Positions 8,703 to 16,378 of a stretch of 39,167 nt of DNA are shown piece after piece. Origin of the DNA: Erysipelotrichaceae bacterium (GTDB lineage: Bacteria; Bacillota_I; Bacilli_A; Erysipelotrichales; Coprobacillaceae). The notes under the pieces were generated by a model. That model made no database searches. It saw only the letters and a program-made list of their open reading frames with translations, and had not been told where the DNA came from. Made by a program: the position numbers and the translations under genes. The stretch is from assembly GCA_021770925.1 (NCBI GenBank), contig JAETPY010000015.1:1-39167 (forward strand), written 5' to 3'. The stretch's first letter is position 1. Every line of letters begins with the position of its first letter.

Positions 8703-9644
8703 CTATAAAACACTTATAAAATAAGCTATATAACCAATCAGCATTACAACAGCACCACTTTTCTTCAAATAAAGTCTATCATCAATAAATACATATAATA
8801 AAAACAATGCCCCAATAGCAACAATTCCATCAATAATAAACCCACTTTCAAAAGTTATTGCATTAGGTGATATTAATGCTGTTGTTCCTAAAACAAACAA
8901 AATATTAAATATATTACTACCAATTATATTACCTACTGCTAAGTCGCTTTTCCCCTTCCAGGCAGCTGTCATCGAAGTCACTAACTCTGGCAATGATGTA
9001 CCAAATGCAATAATTGTAAGACCAATCAGCCTTTGACTAATCCCTATTTCTTTAGCAATATAAGCAGCAGCATCAATCGTCATATTACTCCCAATTACAA
9101 TTGCCGCTATTCCTAGAACAATCATGATCAGCAATCGTAATAATGTATCCTTAGGCCCAACTTCTTCAACTTCATCTATTGGAACCTCCTCACCTTTTTT
9201 TACTAAACGATACAAATAAAATAGAAATAATAAAAACAGTATCCATAAAATCACACCATCAAAACGATCAATTGATCCACCAAATTTTCCTAACACCAGC
9301 AAAATCAAAGTAATAACCATCACAAAAGGAATTTCATACCGATATGTATTATTTTTTACTTTTAAACGTGCTATACACCCCGAAATTCCTAAAATTAATA
9401 ACACATTCATAATATTACTGCCAATTATATTTCCTACTGCTAAATCAACATTCCCCCCCATCGCTGAAGTAATTGAAATTGCTGCTTCAGGAGCACTTGT
9501 TCCAAAAGCTACAATTGTAAGACCAATTACAATCGGCGGAATATTTAATCTCGCCGCCAGTTTAGAAGCTCCTTCAACGAATATATCAGCTCCCTTTATC
9601 AATAAAATAAACCCGCCAACCAAATAAGCTATCTGCATTAACAT
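8703..9644 (-). CDS. Calcium/sodium antiporter (CaCA family, YrbG type)
   Basis: A 313-aa integral membrane protein with about ten hydrophobic segments and two inverted alpha-repeats, the hallmark of the CaCA superfamily. The first repeat reads GLTIVAFGTSAPEAAIS followed by GNIIGSNIMN. The second reads GLTIIAFGTSLPELVTS followed by GNIIGSNIFN. These acidic and polar residues form the ion-binding centre. It would exchange Na+ (or H+) for Ca2+ across the membrane. The nearest Shine-Dalgarno (AAGGAG) is about 15 bases before the ATG at 9644, unusually far; an ATG at 9638 is no better. Lower translation efficiency or an unrecognised start is possible. Confidence 0.92.
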   Translation of the reverse strand: MLMQIAYLVGGFILLIKGADIFVEGASKLAARLNIPPIVIGLTIVAFGTSAPEAAISITSAMGGNVDLAVGNIIGSNIMNVLLILGISGCIARLKVKNNTYRYEIPFVMVITLILLVLGKFGGSIDRFDGVILWILFLLFLFYLYRLVKKGEEVPIDEVEEVGPKDTLLRLLIMIVLGIAAIVIGSNMTIDAAAYIAKEIGISQRLIGLTIIAFGTSLPELVTSMTAAWKGKSDLAVGNIIGSNIFNILFVLGTTALISPNAITFESGFIIDGIVAIGALFLLYVFIDDRLYLKKSGAVVMLIGYIAYFISVL

Positions 9645-9745
9645 ATTATATATTTTTATCTCCTTTCCAATAACAGTTTATATCAATCCTATAATTTTAG
9701 TCATATCATAACACCAATTACAAAAAAAAACTATAAATTAAACGA

Positions 9746-9766
9746 GAAAAGCAGCACTGGGCTGCT
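9746..9766 (-). terminator. Probable terminator of the 9.8-10.6 kb HAD gene
   Basis: AGCAGC and GCTGCT arms with a 5-nt loop span 9750-9766, overlapping the stop codon and followed by TTTTC on the minus strand. The T-run is short, so strength is uncertain. Confidence 0.5.
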
Positions 9767-10556
9767 ATATTAATCCAAATTTTTCTAACGCTTTTTCAAT
9801 ACCATCATTTTCAATTCGATCAGTTACATAATCAGCTACCGCTTTAGCTTCAGGAACCGCATTTCCCATTGCAACTCCTAAACCAGCTGCTTCCAGCATC
9901 TCAATATCGTTTCGTCCATCACCAAATGCAATAGTATCTTGAATATCTCTATTAAGTCTTTTAACCAGTTCATTAATTCCAACCGCTTTGGAAACCCCTC
10001 TTAAAGTTAAATCAAATGAACAATCATTTTGGTGTCTTTGAACATCAAAATATGGGCTTAAAGCTTCAACCATAATAGGAATATCTTCTATTTGATTAAC
10101 TACGATCATCCCTATATAAGTCTCTATTTCATCAGGATCAAACTGATCAATTATAGTTTCTGGTTTCATTCCCCATTTTTGACAAAATTGAATATGCTTT
10201 TTATTATTACGATCACGAACATAAATATAATCTGTACTTTCAAAATAATAATTGAAATCGTATTTTTCACAAAGCTCCATTGTTGCTTTAACTGCTTCAC
10301 CAGGAACAACAGCTTTATAAACCGGTTTACCAAGATATTCAACATATCCACCATTACATGTTACATAGCCGCTAAAAGGATAATCCATGACCCCCTCAGT
10401 AATAAAACATTTACAGCGTCCTGTTGCTAAAAAGACATCGTATCCATTTATTTTCAATTGATCCAAAACTTGCCTTAAATTATCAGGGATTGAATAAATA
10501 CCTAAATTACATTCAATCAAAGTTCCATCAATATCAAAAAATAATAATCTACTCAT
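9765..10556 (-). CDS. Cof-type HAD-IIB family phosphatase
   Basis: A 263-aa cytosolic HAD hydrolase. Motif I is LLFFDIDGTL, motif II is the ATGR segment near residue 45, and motif IV is AFGDGRNDIEMLEAAG near residue 217. The large C2B cap lies between. The start has GGAGG seven bases upstream. It appears to be a single-gene unit between sodC and the exchanger. Sequence similarity to the other HAD genes here is in the motifs mostly, so they are paralogues with probably different substrates. The substrate is unknown. Confidence 0.88.
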   Translation of the reverse strand: MSRLLFFDIDGTLIECNLGIYSIPDNLRQVLDQLKINGYDVFLATGRCKCFITEGVMDYPFSGYVTCNGGYVEYLGKPVYKAVVPGEAVKATMELCEKYDFNYYFESTDYIYVRDRNNKKHIQFCQKWGMKPETIIDQFDPDEIETYIGMIVVNQIEDIPIMVEALSPYFDVQRHQNDCSFDLTLRGVSKAVGINELVKRLNRDIQDTIAFGDGRNDIEMLEAAGLGVAMGNAVPEAKAVADYVTDRIENDGIEKALEKFGLI

Positions 10557-10620
10557 AAAATACCTCCGCTAATACATTGTAACACAAGTTAGAAATATTT
10601 TAGCTTAGATTACTATAAAA

Positions 10621-11097
10621 TTATTGATATAATTCAATTATTTGACCACAAGCTATCATTTCACCAGCATTTCCCGAAGGCTGAGTCGTAAAATCGTCAG
10701 CTTTTTCATGAATAATGACTGTTCGTCCAACAACCTGTTCAGGTTTAAATTTTTGAATATATACGCTCATCCATGCATATCCATTTTTTGAAAACAAAGG
10801 CGGTAAATCTCCACTGTGATATGGGTGAGCACAATCATTCATACTAAAATGTCCACCAGCATTACTATATGGTTTAGATGCAGTTCCTATACACGATGAA
10901 CCTTCATGAATATGAAAGCCGTGAACCCCTTGATTACACTCTGTATCTGGCAGTCCTTGAACTTCAGCTGCTAAAACACTGCCTTCACCACATTCATAAA
11001 TTAACAGTACCCCATCTATTCCATCACCTTTAATAGCAGCATATGCTTTAGGTGTATCATTATATAACATATTTATAATATCAAATGTATTCATCAT
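10621..11097 (-). CDS. Cu/Zn superoxide dismutase family protein
   Basis: A 158-aa protein of the SodC family, which disproportionates superoxide to oxygen and hydrogen peroxide. All metal ligands are visible. Copper-type histidines are His62 and His64 in GFHIHEG and His130 in VIIHEKADDF. His83 (GGHFS), His91 or His94 and Asp97 in HPYHSGDLP are of the zinc-site type. Cys69 and Cys150 are placed for the usual disulfide. There is no signal peptide or lipobox, whereas most bacterial SodC proteins are exported. Two adjacent ATGs (11097 and 11094) follow GGAGG; the second has the better spacing. Confidence 0.88.
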   Translation of the reverse strand: MMNTFDIINMLYNDTPKAYAAIKGDGIDGVLLIYECGEGSVLAAEVQGLPDTECNQGVHGFHIHEGSSCIGTASKPYSNAGGHFSMNDCAHPYHSGDLPPLFSKNGYAWMSVYIQKFKPEQVVGRTVIIHEKADDFTTQPSGNAGEMIACGQIIELYQ

Positions 11098-11160
11098 CTT
11101 CCTCCACTTTATATTTATATGAAAAAGTTTAAGAAAAATGACTTTCCAACTTAAAACAAT

Positions 11161-11688
11161 CTATATTTTATATACAAACGCTGCATACATAACAATGATT
11201 ATAATAATAGCATTATAGATACCCAAAATTTGAGTTTTTTTCAATATGAGTGACTTTTCTCGAACAAGATCAATTGAAACCAATAGCGTTATTGCTTCTA
11301 AAACTATTGATAAATAAAAAGGATAATAACTAAAACAAAAAGCAACTGCATAGTTAATAAATAAAACATTGTACACTTTATCATGAATCAGCTGATAGTG
11401 TTTGATCTTCCATAAACTTATAAAAATTATAAACATTAAAAACAGTGATTGATAATAAAAATTTATTTCTTTATCAATTATAAACGAAAAAATATCTAAA
11501 CAAAATAAACCCAACAAACTTTTCAACCATTTTTTTAAAGATCTTAAATTTTTTTGATAATCCACCTGTTCAATTTTTTTATATTCTTCATCCAAAAAAA
11601 ATGGTACTGCATATTTCGTGTCTTCATGAATCCAGATTCCAATCCCTTCATCAAAACATTGTAACTTCCAGCCTGATAACCTTATCAT
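11161..11688 (-). CDS. Membrane C-terminal part of a DUF2812-like protein split by TGA
   Basis: A 175-aa open frame starting MIRLSGWKLQC with about four or five hydrophobic segments between residues 55 and 172. It is in the same reading frame as the 71-aa piece just upstream, separated by one TGA at 11695-11697. Together they match the intact neighbour at 12224-12964 end to end: the neighbour's LNGWKLQCYTKGLGIWI pairs with LSGWKLQCFDEGIGIWI here. Either this is the downstream half of a pseudogene, or it is made separately by reinitiation at the ATG seven bases after the stop. The function of the family is not known. Confidence 0.55.
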   Translation of the reverse strand: MIRLSGWKLQCFDEGIGIWIHEDTKYAVPFFLDEEYKKIEQVDYQKNLRSLKKWLKSLLGLFCLDIFSFIIDKEINFYYQSLFLMFIIFISLWKIKHYQLIHDKVYNVLFINYAVAFCFSYYPFYLSIVLEAITLLVSIDLVREKSLILKKTQILGIYNAIIIIIVMYAAFVYKI

Positions 11689-11694
11689 ATCAAA

Positions 11695-11910
11695 TCACTC
11701 ATATCCATCATTAAAAAAACATTTTAGATGCGGATATAATAAAGAATAATCTATGCCATAAACAAAATCATTATCAGCTTCTATAAACTCAGCCTTACCA
11801 TCTTTAAAATTAATAGATTTAATAATCCAGCCATCTTGTTTCATATCATTTAAAAGCTTAAAAACCTTCTTATATTCACTTGAATAAAAGCAACAAGATA
11901 CCCGTACCAT
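11695..11910 (-). CDS. N-terminal DUF2812-like part, truncated by in-frame TGA
   Basis: A 71-aa soluble piece with the DUF2812-like pattern: a short beta-rich opening, KQDGWIIKSINFKDGKAEF, then FVYGIDYSLLYP. The intact neighbour has FVYTLDYSKLYADGF in the same place. The frame ends at TGA, where the aligned residue in the neighbour is Tyr (EYYDIAKL against E-stop-FDMIRL). It starts three bp after padR with TAGGAG upstream, so it belongs to the same transcript. The two pieces together are 250 codons, close to the neighbour's 247, so the stop is the only visible lesion. Confidence 0.55.
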   Translation of the reverse strand: MVRVSCCFYSSEYKKVFKLLNDMKQDGWIIKSINFKDGKAEFIEADNDFVYGIDYSLLYPHLKCFFNDGYE

Positions 11911-11913
11911 TAT

Positions 11914-12222
11914 CTAATCTCCTAAAAAAGCTGAATCGTCTATCTGCTGTTTTAAACACAGACGTTCTTCTTTTAACAGATTTAATCCTTTAGAAGTAAT
12001 CTTATAATACTTTTTTCTCGTTTCTACTCGTGTTAATTCAATTATCCCGTCCTTCATAAAACGTTCTAATAAATTATACATCGTTCCATTTCCAACTTTA
12101 ACACGATTATGTGACAACATTTGAATATCCCGCATCATAGCATAACCATGATTTTCCTCAATCACACTCAATAATAAATAAAACATAGGTTCCGTCAACC
12201 TTTGATACTGTTCTCTTGCCAT
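11914..12222 (-). CDS. PadR family transcriptional regulator
   Basis: A 102-aa winged-helix regulator of the short PadR type. The opening YQRLTEPMFYLLLSVIEENHGYAMMRDIQ and the wing region VGNGTMYNLLERFMKDGIIELTRVETRKKYYKITSKGLNLL are characteristic. PadR proteins usually repress their own operon and neighbouring membrane-stress or transport genes. The Shine-Dalgarno GGAGG is formed by the last two codons (GGA GGT) of the preceding gene, whose TAA lies one base before this ATG. The tight coupling and the pairing with DUF2812 proteins, seen in many Firmicutes, suggest one regulatory module. Confidence 0.93.
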   Translation of the reverse strand: MAREQYQRLTEPMFYLLLSVIEENHGYAMMRDIQMLSHNRVKVGNGTMYNLLERFMKDGIIELTRVETRKKYYKITSKGLNLLKEERLCLKQQIDDSAFLGD

Positions 12223-12223
12223 T

Positions 12224-12964
12224 TTAACCTCCAAATATTACATCCACTATAAAAAGAATAATCCAAAAAACTGGACTTAATGATACTAGCCATTTTTTTA
12301 AAATAAAAGAATCTTTTTTCAATAAACAAAAACAGATAATAATGAAAATAAATTCAATCACTATTGAATATAAAAAACTTATTTTAGGCACCAAATACAT
12401 AGATCCTGTAAAATATACACTCAAAGCTTCTATTATAATTTTAGGATGATCTCTTTTTCTTATCAAGATATCATATACAGTATAATAGTAAAAAACAGCA
12501 AAAGGCAAACCATAAAAAATATCCATTTTTCCATTATAGATATAATATTTTATCCCAAAAATAAATACAATCGTATTAAATACTGCTGTTATTTTAATAG
12601 ACCTTATTCTTTTTTGATACTCATCATTTTTAATCTGACAATATTCTTCTTCTAAAAAAAACGGTACTGCATTTTCTATATCTTCATTTATCCATATACC
12701 TAAACCTTTAGTATAACACTGCAATTTCCATCCATTCAATTTAGCAATATCATAATATTCATCATTATCATTAAAACCATCAGCATATAATTTTGAATAA
12801 TCCAATGTATAAACAAAATCATTAGTACACTTTTCAAATACAGCTGTCGCTAAACCATCTACCAGCTCTAAATTAGTAACAGCATATCCCTCTTTCTTCT
12901 TTTGATTTAAAAAATTTATAAGTTTTTCACTCTCACCAATATGACATTCAAAAACAACTTTCAC
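12224..12964 (-). CDS. DUF2812-like membrane protein
   Basis: A 246-aa protein. Residues 1-110 are soluble and resemble DUF2812 proteins (VTNLELVDGLATAVFEKC, FVYTLDYSKLY, LNGWKLQCYTKGLGIWI). The rest holds about four or five hydrophobic segments ending near the C-terminus. The GTG at 12964 is chosen because AGAGGGG lies seven bases upstream; an extended frame to 13048 would run across the predicted promoter and operator. It is first in a unit with padR and a broken paralogue. The molecular role is unknown; association with PadR suggests a regulated envelope function. Confidence 0.7.
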   Translation of the reverse strand: MKVVFECHIGESEKLINFLNQKKKEGYAVTNLELVDGLATAVFEKCTNDFVYTLDYSKLYADGFNDNDEYYDIAKLNGWKLQCYTKGLGIWINEDIENAVPFFLEEEYCQIKNDEYQKRIRSIKITAVFNTIVFIFGIKYYIYNGKMDIFYGLPFAVFYYYTVYDILIRKRDHPKIIIEALSVYFTGSMYLVPKISFLYSIVIEFIFIIICFCLLKKDSFILKKWLVSLSPVFWIILFIVDVIFGG

Positions 12965-12985
12965 TTTATTTCCCCTCTTAAATAC

Positions 12986-13008
12986 AATATGTCTAATATC
13001 GTCATATT
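12986..13008. promoter_or_regulatory. Candidate PadR operator
   Basis: AATATGTC-N7-GTCATATT is an inverted repeat with 6-bp perfect outer arms. It covers the predicted start site of the DUF2812/padR transcript. Its position (about -5 to +18) suits a repressor, and the encoded PadR protein is the natural candidate. Confidence 0.5.
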
Positions 13009-13009
13009 T

Positions 13010-13038
13010 ATTATAACAAATTAAATTACATACATCAA
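13010..13038 (-). promoter_or_regulatory. Promoter of the DUF2812-padR unit
   Basis: TTGATG (13033-13038) and TATAAT (13010-13015), spaced by 17 bp with a TGn extension, on the minus strand. The start is predicted near 13003. Confidence 0.7.
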
Positions 13039-13048
13039 CTATCGACAT

Positions 13049-13085
13049 ATAAAAAAGATATCAAAATCAAGATTCTGATATCTTT
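13049..13085 (-). terminator. Intrinsic terminator of the NlpC/P60 gene
   Basis: AAAGATATCA (13054-13063) and TGATATCTTT (13076-13085) form a 10-bp stem with a 12-nt loop, followed by TTTTTT on the minus strand. Confidence 0.85.
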
Positions 13086-13094
13086 ACTATACTT

Positions 13095-14522
13095 TTATAA
13101 ATATCTTCTTGCACAAACATAGTTTTTATGAAGCGATGATATTTTTACCACATCACCAGTTTGAGGTGAATGTACCATTTTACCATCACCAATATATATT
13201 CCTACGTGTGTAATCCGACTTGAACTTGAACCAAAGAAAACCAAATCACCTGGCTGCAAGTCACCACGTTCAACCGATGTACCTCCTTGAGATTGAGACT
13301 GAGCAGTTCTCGATAGAGATATTCCATGTTGACGATATACCCAAGATGTAAACCCTGAGCAGTCGAATGAATTAGGGCCAGTAGCCCCCCATACATACGG
13401 ACTTCCTAATTTAGTATAGGCAGTTTCTAAAATCTTTGTTCCTGGTGTATAAACCTTTACATTCAATATTGCAACAGATTTATTACCAAGAACATCTGAC
13501 ACAGTATAAGTCACTTCTTTATTACCTGTAGAACTCGTATCAATACTGCTAATTGCAACATTAGCAGTGACATCACCATCTTTATTATCAACAGCTGATA
13601 CTAAATAAGCTCGAGGATCAAATGGATCTCCCTTAACGACTTCTACACTATCAGCAGCCAAATTAATTTTTGGTCCACTAATATCCTTTACTGTGAAATT
13701 AAGGATTGAGACAACTTCATTTTCAGCTTCATCTTTAGTACTAACTTTAATAGTTTGAACTTCGCCTTCTTTTCTTGTATCAACACTACCAGTAACACTA
13801 TTAGTTACCCCACCCATATCATCACTAGCAATTAAATAATTTTCTAATTTAAATTCACTAGCATAATCAATAACTATATCACTTCCTTGAGTTAAAGTAA
13901 CACTTGGCGGTGTTAAATCAGATACTGCAAATTCAAACATCTTTTCATTAACATTCCCAGACGAATCAGTAACCGCTAATGTAATATCTTGAATACCAGG
14001 TTTAGAAGCATCTAATTCCTTATCCGTTTCAATAAATGGCGAAACATCTCCATCAACATTATCAACTGCATTGATATAGCTTGTGACATCATTACTTCCA
14101 TTAATTGGCACTTGAACTACATACCCTTTATCAACCCCAACAATTTTGAATTGTGGTGCTTCATCATCAACCACATCAACATCAATTCTTTTAGTAGCAA
14201 TATTTGATGAACAATCTTCAGCACTAACTGTTATCTCATAAGTTCCCAACTGCATTACATCAACTTTCCCAGTTTTAATATCAACTACTAATTCGTCTCG
14301 CTGATCATGATTATCTTTAATATCAATAGCATTTAGATCAAGTTTTTCTCCATATGAAACCTCAATTCGATTAGAAACTATTTCTGGTGCTTCTTTATCG
14401 ACTGCGGCATAACCTACTAACATAAATACAGAAACCCCAAGGATCGGGATAAACATCGCTTTTCGTTTGATAATATTTTCATTAATAAAGTTATTCAATT
14501 TTTTATTCTTTATTTTCTCCAT
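13095..14522 (-). CDS. NlpC/P60 cell-wall endopeptidase with Ig-like repeats
   Basis: A 475-aa secreted or membrane-anchored hydrolase. Residues 21-40 form one hydrophobic segment after a lysine-rich start. Residues about 43-358 hold four beta-sandwich repeats of the DUF5011/Ig-like type, each opening with EAPEI, EAPQF, TPPSV or GPKIN. Residues 362-475 are an NlpC/P60 domain with Cys388 in FDCSG, His439 in THVGIYIG and a further His451 in MVHSP, the expected catalytic set. It would cleave peptidoglycan stem peptides, with the repeats acting as spacers. It follows nusG but has its own promoter and terminator. The start ATG has GGAAGTGA upstream. Confidence 0.93.
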   Translation of the reverse strand: MEKIKNKKLNNFINENIIKRKAMFIPILGVSVFMLVGYAAVDKEAPEIVSNRIEVSYGEKLDLNAIDIKDNHDQRDELVVDIKTGKVDVMQLGTYEITVSAEDCSSNIATKRIDVDVVDDEAPQFKIVGVDKGYVVQVPINGSNDVTSYINAVDNVDGDVSPFIETDKELDASKPGIQDITLAVTDSSGNVNEKMFEFAVSDLTPPSVTLTQGSDIVIDYASEFKLENYLIASDDMGGVTNSVTGSVDTRKEGEVQTIKVSTKDEAENEVVSILNFTVKDISGPKINLAADSVEVVKGDPFDPRAYLVSAVDNKDGDVTANVAISSIDTSSTGNKEVTYTVSDVLGNKSVAILNVKVYTPGTKILETAYTKLGSPYVWGATGPNSFDCSGFTSWVYRQHGISLSRTAQSQSQGGTSVERGDLQPGDLVFFGSSSSRITHVGIYIGDGKMVHSPQTGDVVKISSLHKNYVCARRYL

Positions 14523-14555
14523 TAATTCACTTCCTATCTAAGACATACGTAGCTT

Positions 14556-14584
14556 ATTATAACACCTTTTTTAACAAAATGCAA
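14556..14584 (-). promoter_or_regulatory. Promoter of the NlpC/P60 gene
   Basis: TTGCAT (14579-14584) and TATAAT (14556-14561) with 17-bp spacing and an extended TGn on the minus strand. The remaining 170 bp between here and the nusG terminator is A/T-rich with no gene that I can see. Confidence 0.7.
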
Positions 14585-14747
14585 ATTTACTTGATTAAAT
14601 CAATAAAATTTAAATTATTAAAAAAGATGTTTAATATATCAAACTTAAAAAGCTGTTATTTAAAGAACTATTTTTAAATTATAAACCTATTTTTACCCAT
14701 TTTCTGAGCAATAAACAAATAATCTCAAAGCACTATATTTAATTTCA

Positions 14748-14780
14748 AATAAATAAAGTGTCATGCAACAAACATGACAC
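14748..14780 (-). terminator. Intrinsic terminator of the cysS-nusG cluster
   Basis: GTGTCATG (14758-14765) and CATGACAC (14773-14780) pair perfectly with a 7-nt loop, followed by TTTATTTATTT. It closes the cluster directly after nusG. Confidence 0.85.
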
Positions 14781-14789
14781 CTGCTGATT

Positions 14790-15347
14790 CTATAAATCTG
14801 CTTTTTCCAATTGAACCAGTTCAATTTCCATTGGTGTTAAATTTCCTAAAAAATCAATTAACACTTTAGCAGTTTCTTTTTCTGTATCAATAGACTCAAC
14901 TTTACCGCTTTTACCAGCAAATGGTCCACTAACTACATTTACCTCATCGCCTTCTTGATAATCTACTTCAACACTTGTACTACTTAATCCCATTTTTTTC
15001 AATATCGGATCTAATTCACTTTTTTGAAGCGGGAAAGGTTTTGCACCGCCACCAGAAGAACCAATGAATCCAGTAACCCCAGAAGTATTACGAACCACAT
15101 ACCAAGCTTCATCAGTCATAATCATTTCAACCAAGACATAACCTGGAAACATATTTTTAGTCTTATTGATTTTTTTACCATCTTTGATTTCTGTTTCCAC
15201 ATGCTCAGGAATAACAATCTGAAATAAAACATCTTGTAATCCCATTGATTCAACACGTTTTTCTAGATTTTCTTTAACCTTATTTTCATGACCTGAATAT
15301 GTATTGACTACATACCATTGTCTACCTTCATCATTCATTCCTGTCAT
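14790..15347 (-). CDS. nusG: Transcription termination/antitermination protein NusG
   Basis: NusG binds RNA polymerase and modulates pausing, termination and coupling to the ribosome. The 185-aa protein opens with QWYVVNTYSGHENKVKENLE, the start of the NGN domain, and has MFPGYVLVEM and VRNTSGVTGFIGSSG. The C-terminal KOW domain includes GDEVNVVSGPFAGKSGKVESID. It begins one base after the secE stop codon, so translation is coupled. In most Firmicutes rplK and rplA follow; here a terminator and an unrelated hydrolase follow instead. Confidence 0.96.
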   Translation of the reverse strand: MTGMNDEGRQWYVVNTYSGHENKVKENLEKRVESMGLQDVLFQIVIPEHVETEIKDGKKINKTKNMFPGYVLVEMIMTDEAWYVVRNTSGVTGFIGSSGGGAKPFPLQKSELDPILKKMGLSSTSVEVDYQEGDEVNVVSGPFAGKSGKVESIDTEKETAKVLIDFLGNLTPMEIELVQLEKADL

Positions 15348-15348
15348 T

Positions 15349-15537
15349 TTAATTCATCCCCAATGTTTTTAAAATAAAAGCGATAACTGCATCACCTGCA
15401 AAAAAGTACACTCCTAACACAAAACAAAACAATAACACAATCGCAGAATTCTGTGCTAATTGTTTTTTATTTAACCAGCTAACTCTTTTTATTTCACTTC
15501 TAATTCCTTTTAAACTAAACCAATCTTTAAATTTCAC
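15349..15537 (-). CDS. secE: Preprotein translocase subunit SecE
   Basis: A 62-aa single-span membrane protein, normal for the short Gram-positive SecE that clamps SecY. The amphipathic stretch SLKGIRSEIKRVSWLNKKQL precedes one transmembrane helix (about residues 32-58). It starts with GTG, with GGAGG seven bases upstream. It sits between rpmG and nusG, the standard order. Confidence 0.93.
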   Translation of the reverse strand: MKFKDWFSLKGIRSEIKRVSWLNKKQLAQNSAIVLLFCFVLGVYFFAGDAVIAFILKTLGMN

Positions 15538-15548
15538 ACCTATACCTC

Positions 15549-15698
15549 CTACTTCGTTTCTTTATGCAAAGTATGCTTTCCGCATTTTTTACAGTATTTA
15601 TTTAATTCTAACCTTTCAACATTTACACGCTTATTTTTGGTAATTGTATAGTTTCTTGACAAACACTCACTACAAACCAAAATTACTTTTTGTTTCAT
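15549..15698 (-). CDS. rpmG: 50S ribosomal protein L33
   Basis: A small 49-aa ribosomal protein read from the minus strand starting [20 protein letters not shown]. The two cysteine pairs CSEC (9, 12) and CKKC (36, 39) form a zinc ribbon, so this is a zinc-binding C+ version. It lies 11 bp upstream of secE in the conserved rpmG-secE-nusG order. The Shine-Dalgarno (GAGCTGA) is weak. It is too short for simple length cut-offs and easily missed. Confidence 0.95.
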   Translation of the reverse strand: MKQKVILVCSECLSRNYTITKNKRVNVERLELNKYCKKCGKHTLHKETK

Positions 15699-15746
15699 AT
15701 AATCAGCTCATTTCTACGCTATTATAATTTATCACAAATATATCAA

Positions 15747-16361
15747 CTAGTCAATTAATTTTAATTTTGACATCTTTTTTTGAATCCGATAATTAGCATT
15801 ATACACTTTTTTAACATCTAACTGTAAAATTTTAGCTATTTCAACATCTTTTAGACCTAGCTCATGTCCTTTAATTACTGATTGTTCAAAATGTGAGCAA
15901 TTTTCTAAAATATATTTGTTGATTAGTTCTTTTTGTTCTCCTTGTAAGGTTCGTATATCCGGCTGATACTCAAAACTATTATCTTTAACAACATCAAGAT
16001 AACTCACTTTACAATCATCACTACAATAACCATTTAACGAAAAACAAACATCCTTCTCCTTAAACATTCTTCTTCTTTCTCTAACCATAATTGAACTGAT
16101 TGTCCGCTGTACGATCAACGACAAATAACTTTTTACTAGCATTCCTTTATCAGGACGATAACTATCTAAATTTCTGATACAACGAATAACGATATCTTGA
16201 ATACAATCATCACGTTCATTACGATAGATTTCACTATAAAAATAATATGTTGGCAACATCAGTTCCACTTGCCAATAACAATATTCAATCAAAAGCGTTA
16301 CAGCAACGGGACTGCCCTGTCGATATAAATAATACAACTCTTCGATATTGTAACCATCCAT
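15747..16361 (-). CDS. Sigma-70 family factor at the sigH position
   Basis: A 204-aa sigma factor. The region around DDCIQDIVIRCIRNLDSYRPDKGMLVKSYLSLIVQRTISS resembles sigma region 2. The C-terminal LGLKDVEIAKILQLDVKKVYNANYRIQKKM is a region 4 helix-turn-helix. Location between rlmB and rpmG is that of sigH (spo0H) in Bacillus and Clostridium, so it is probably the SigH orthologue controlling stationary phase and sporulation entry. The sequence is divergent, and the middle segment (about 105-140) with several cysteines is unusual, so I leave the symbol blank. GGAGG lies six bases before ATG. Confidence 0.75.
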   Translation of the reverse strand: MDGYNIEELYYLYRQGSPVAVTLLIEYCYWQVELMLPTYYFYSEIYRNERDDCIQDIVIRCIRNLDSYRPDKGMLVKSYLSLIVQRTISSIMVRERRRMFKEKDVCFSLNGYCSDDCKVSYLDVVKDNSFEYQPDIRTLQGEQKELINKYILENCSHFEQSVIKGHELGLKDVEIAKILQLDVKKVYNANYRIQKKMSKLKLID

Positions 16362-16378
16362 GGTTACCTCCTTTCTGC

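Noticed and set aside
11695-11697. TGA read as selenocysteine or tryptophan
   Set aside because: No SECIS-like hairpin follows, the aligned residue is tyrosine, and TGA ends other genes here (for example the HAD gene stop at 28446), so the standard code is in use.
12965-13048. Longer start of the DUF2812-like gene at 13048
   Set aside because: The extension runs through a good promoter and operator, and a GTG with AGAGGGG upstream gives a better start.
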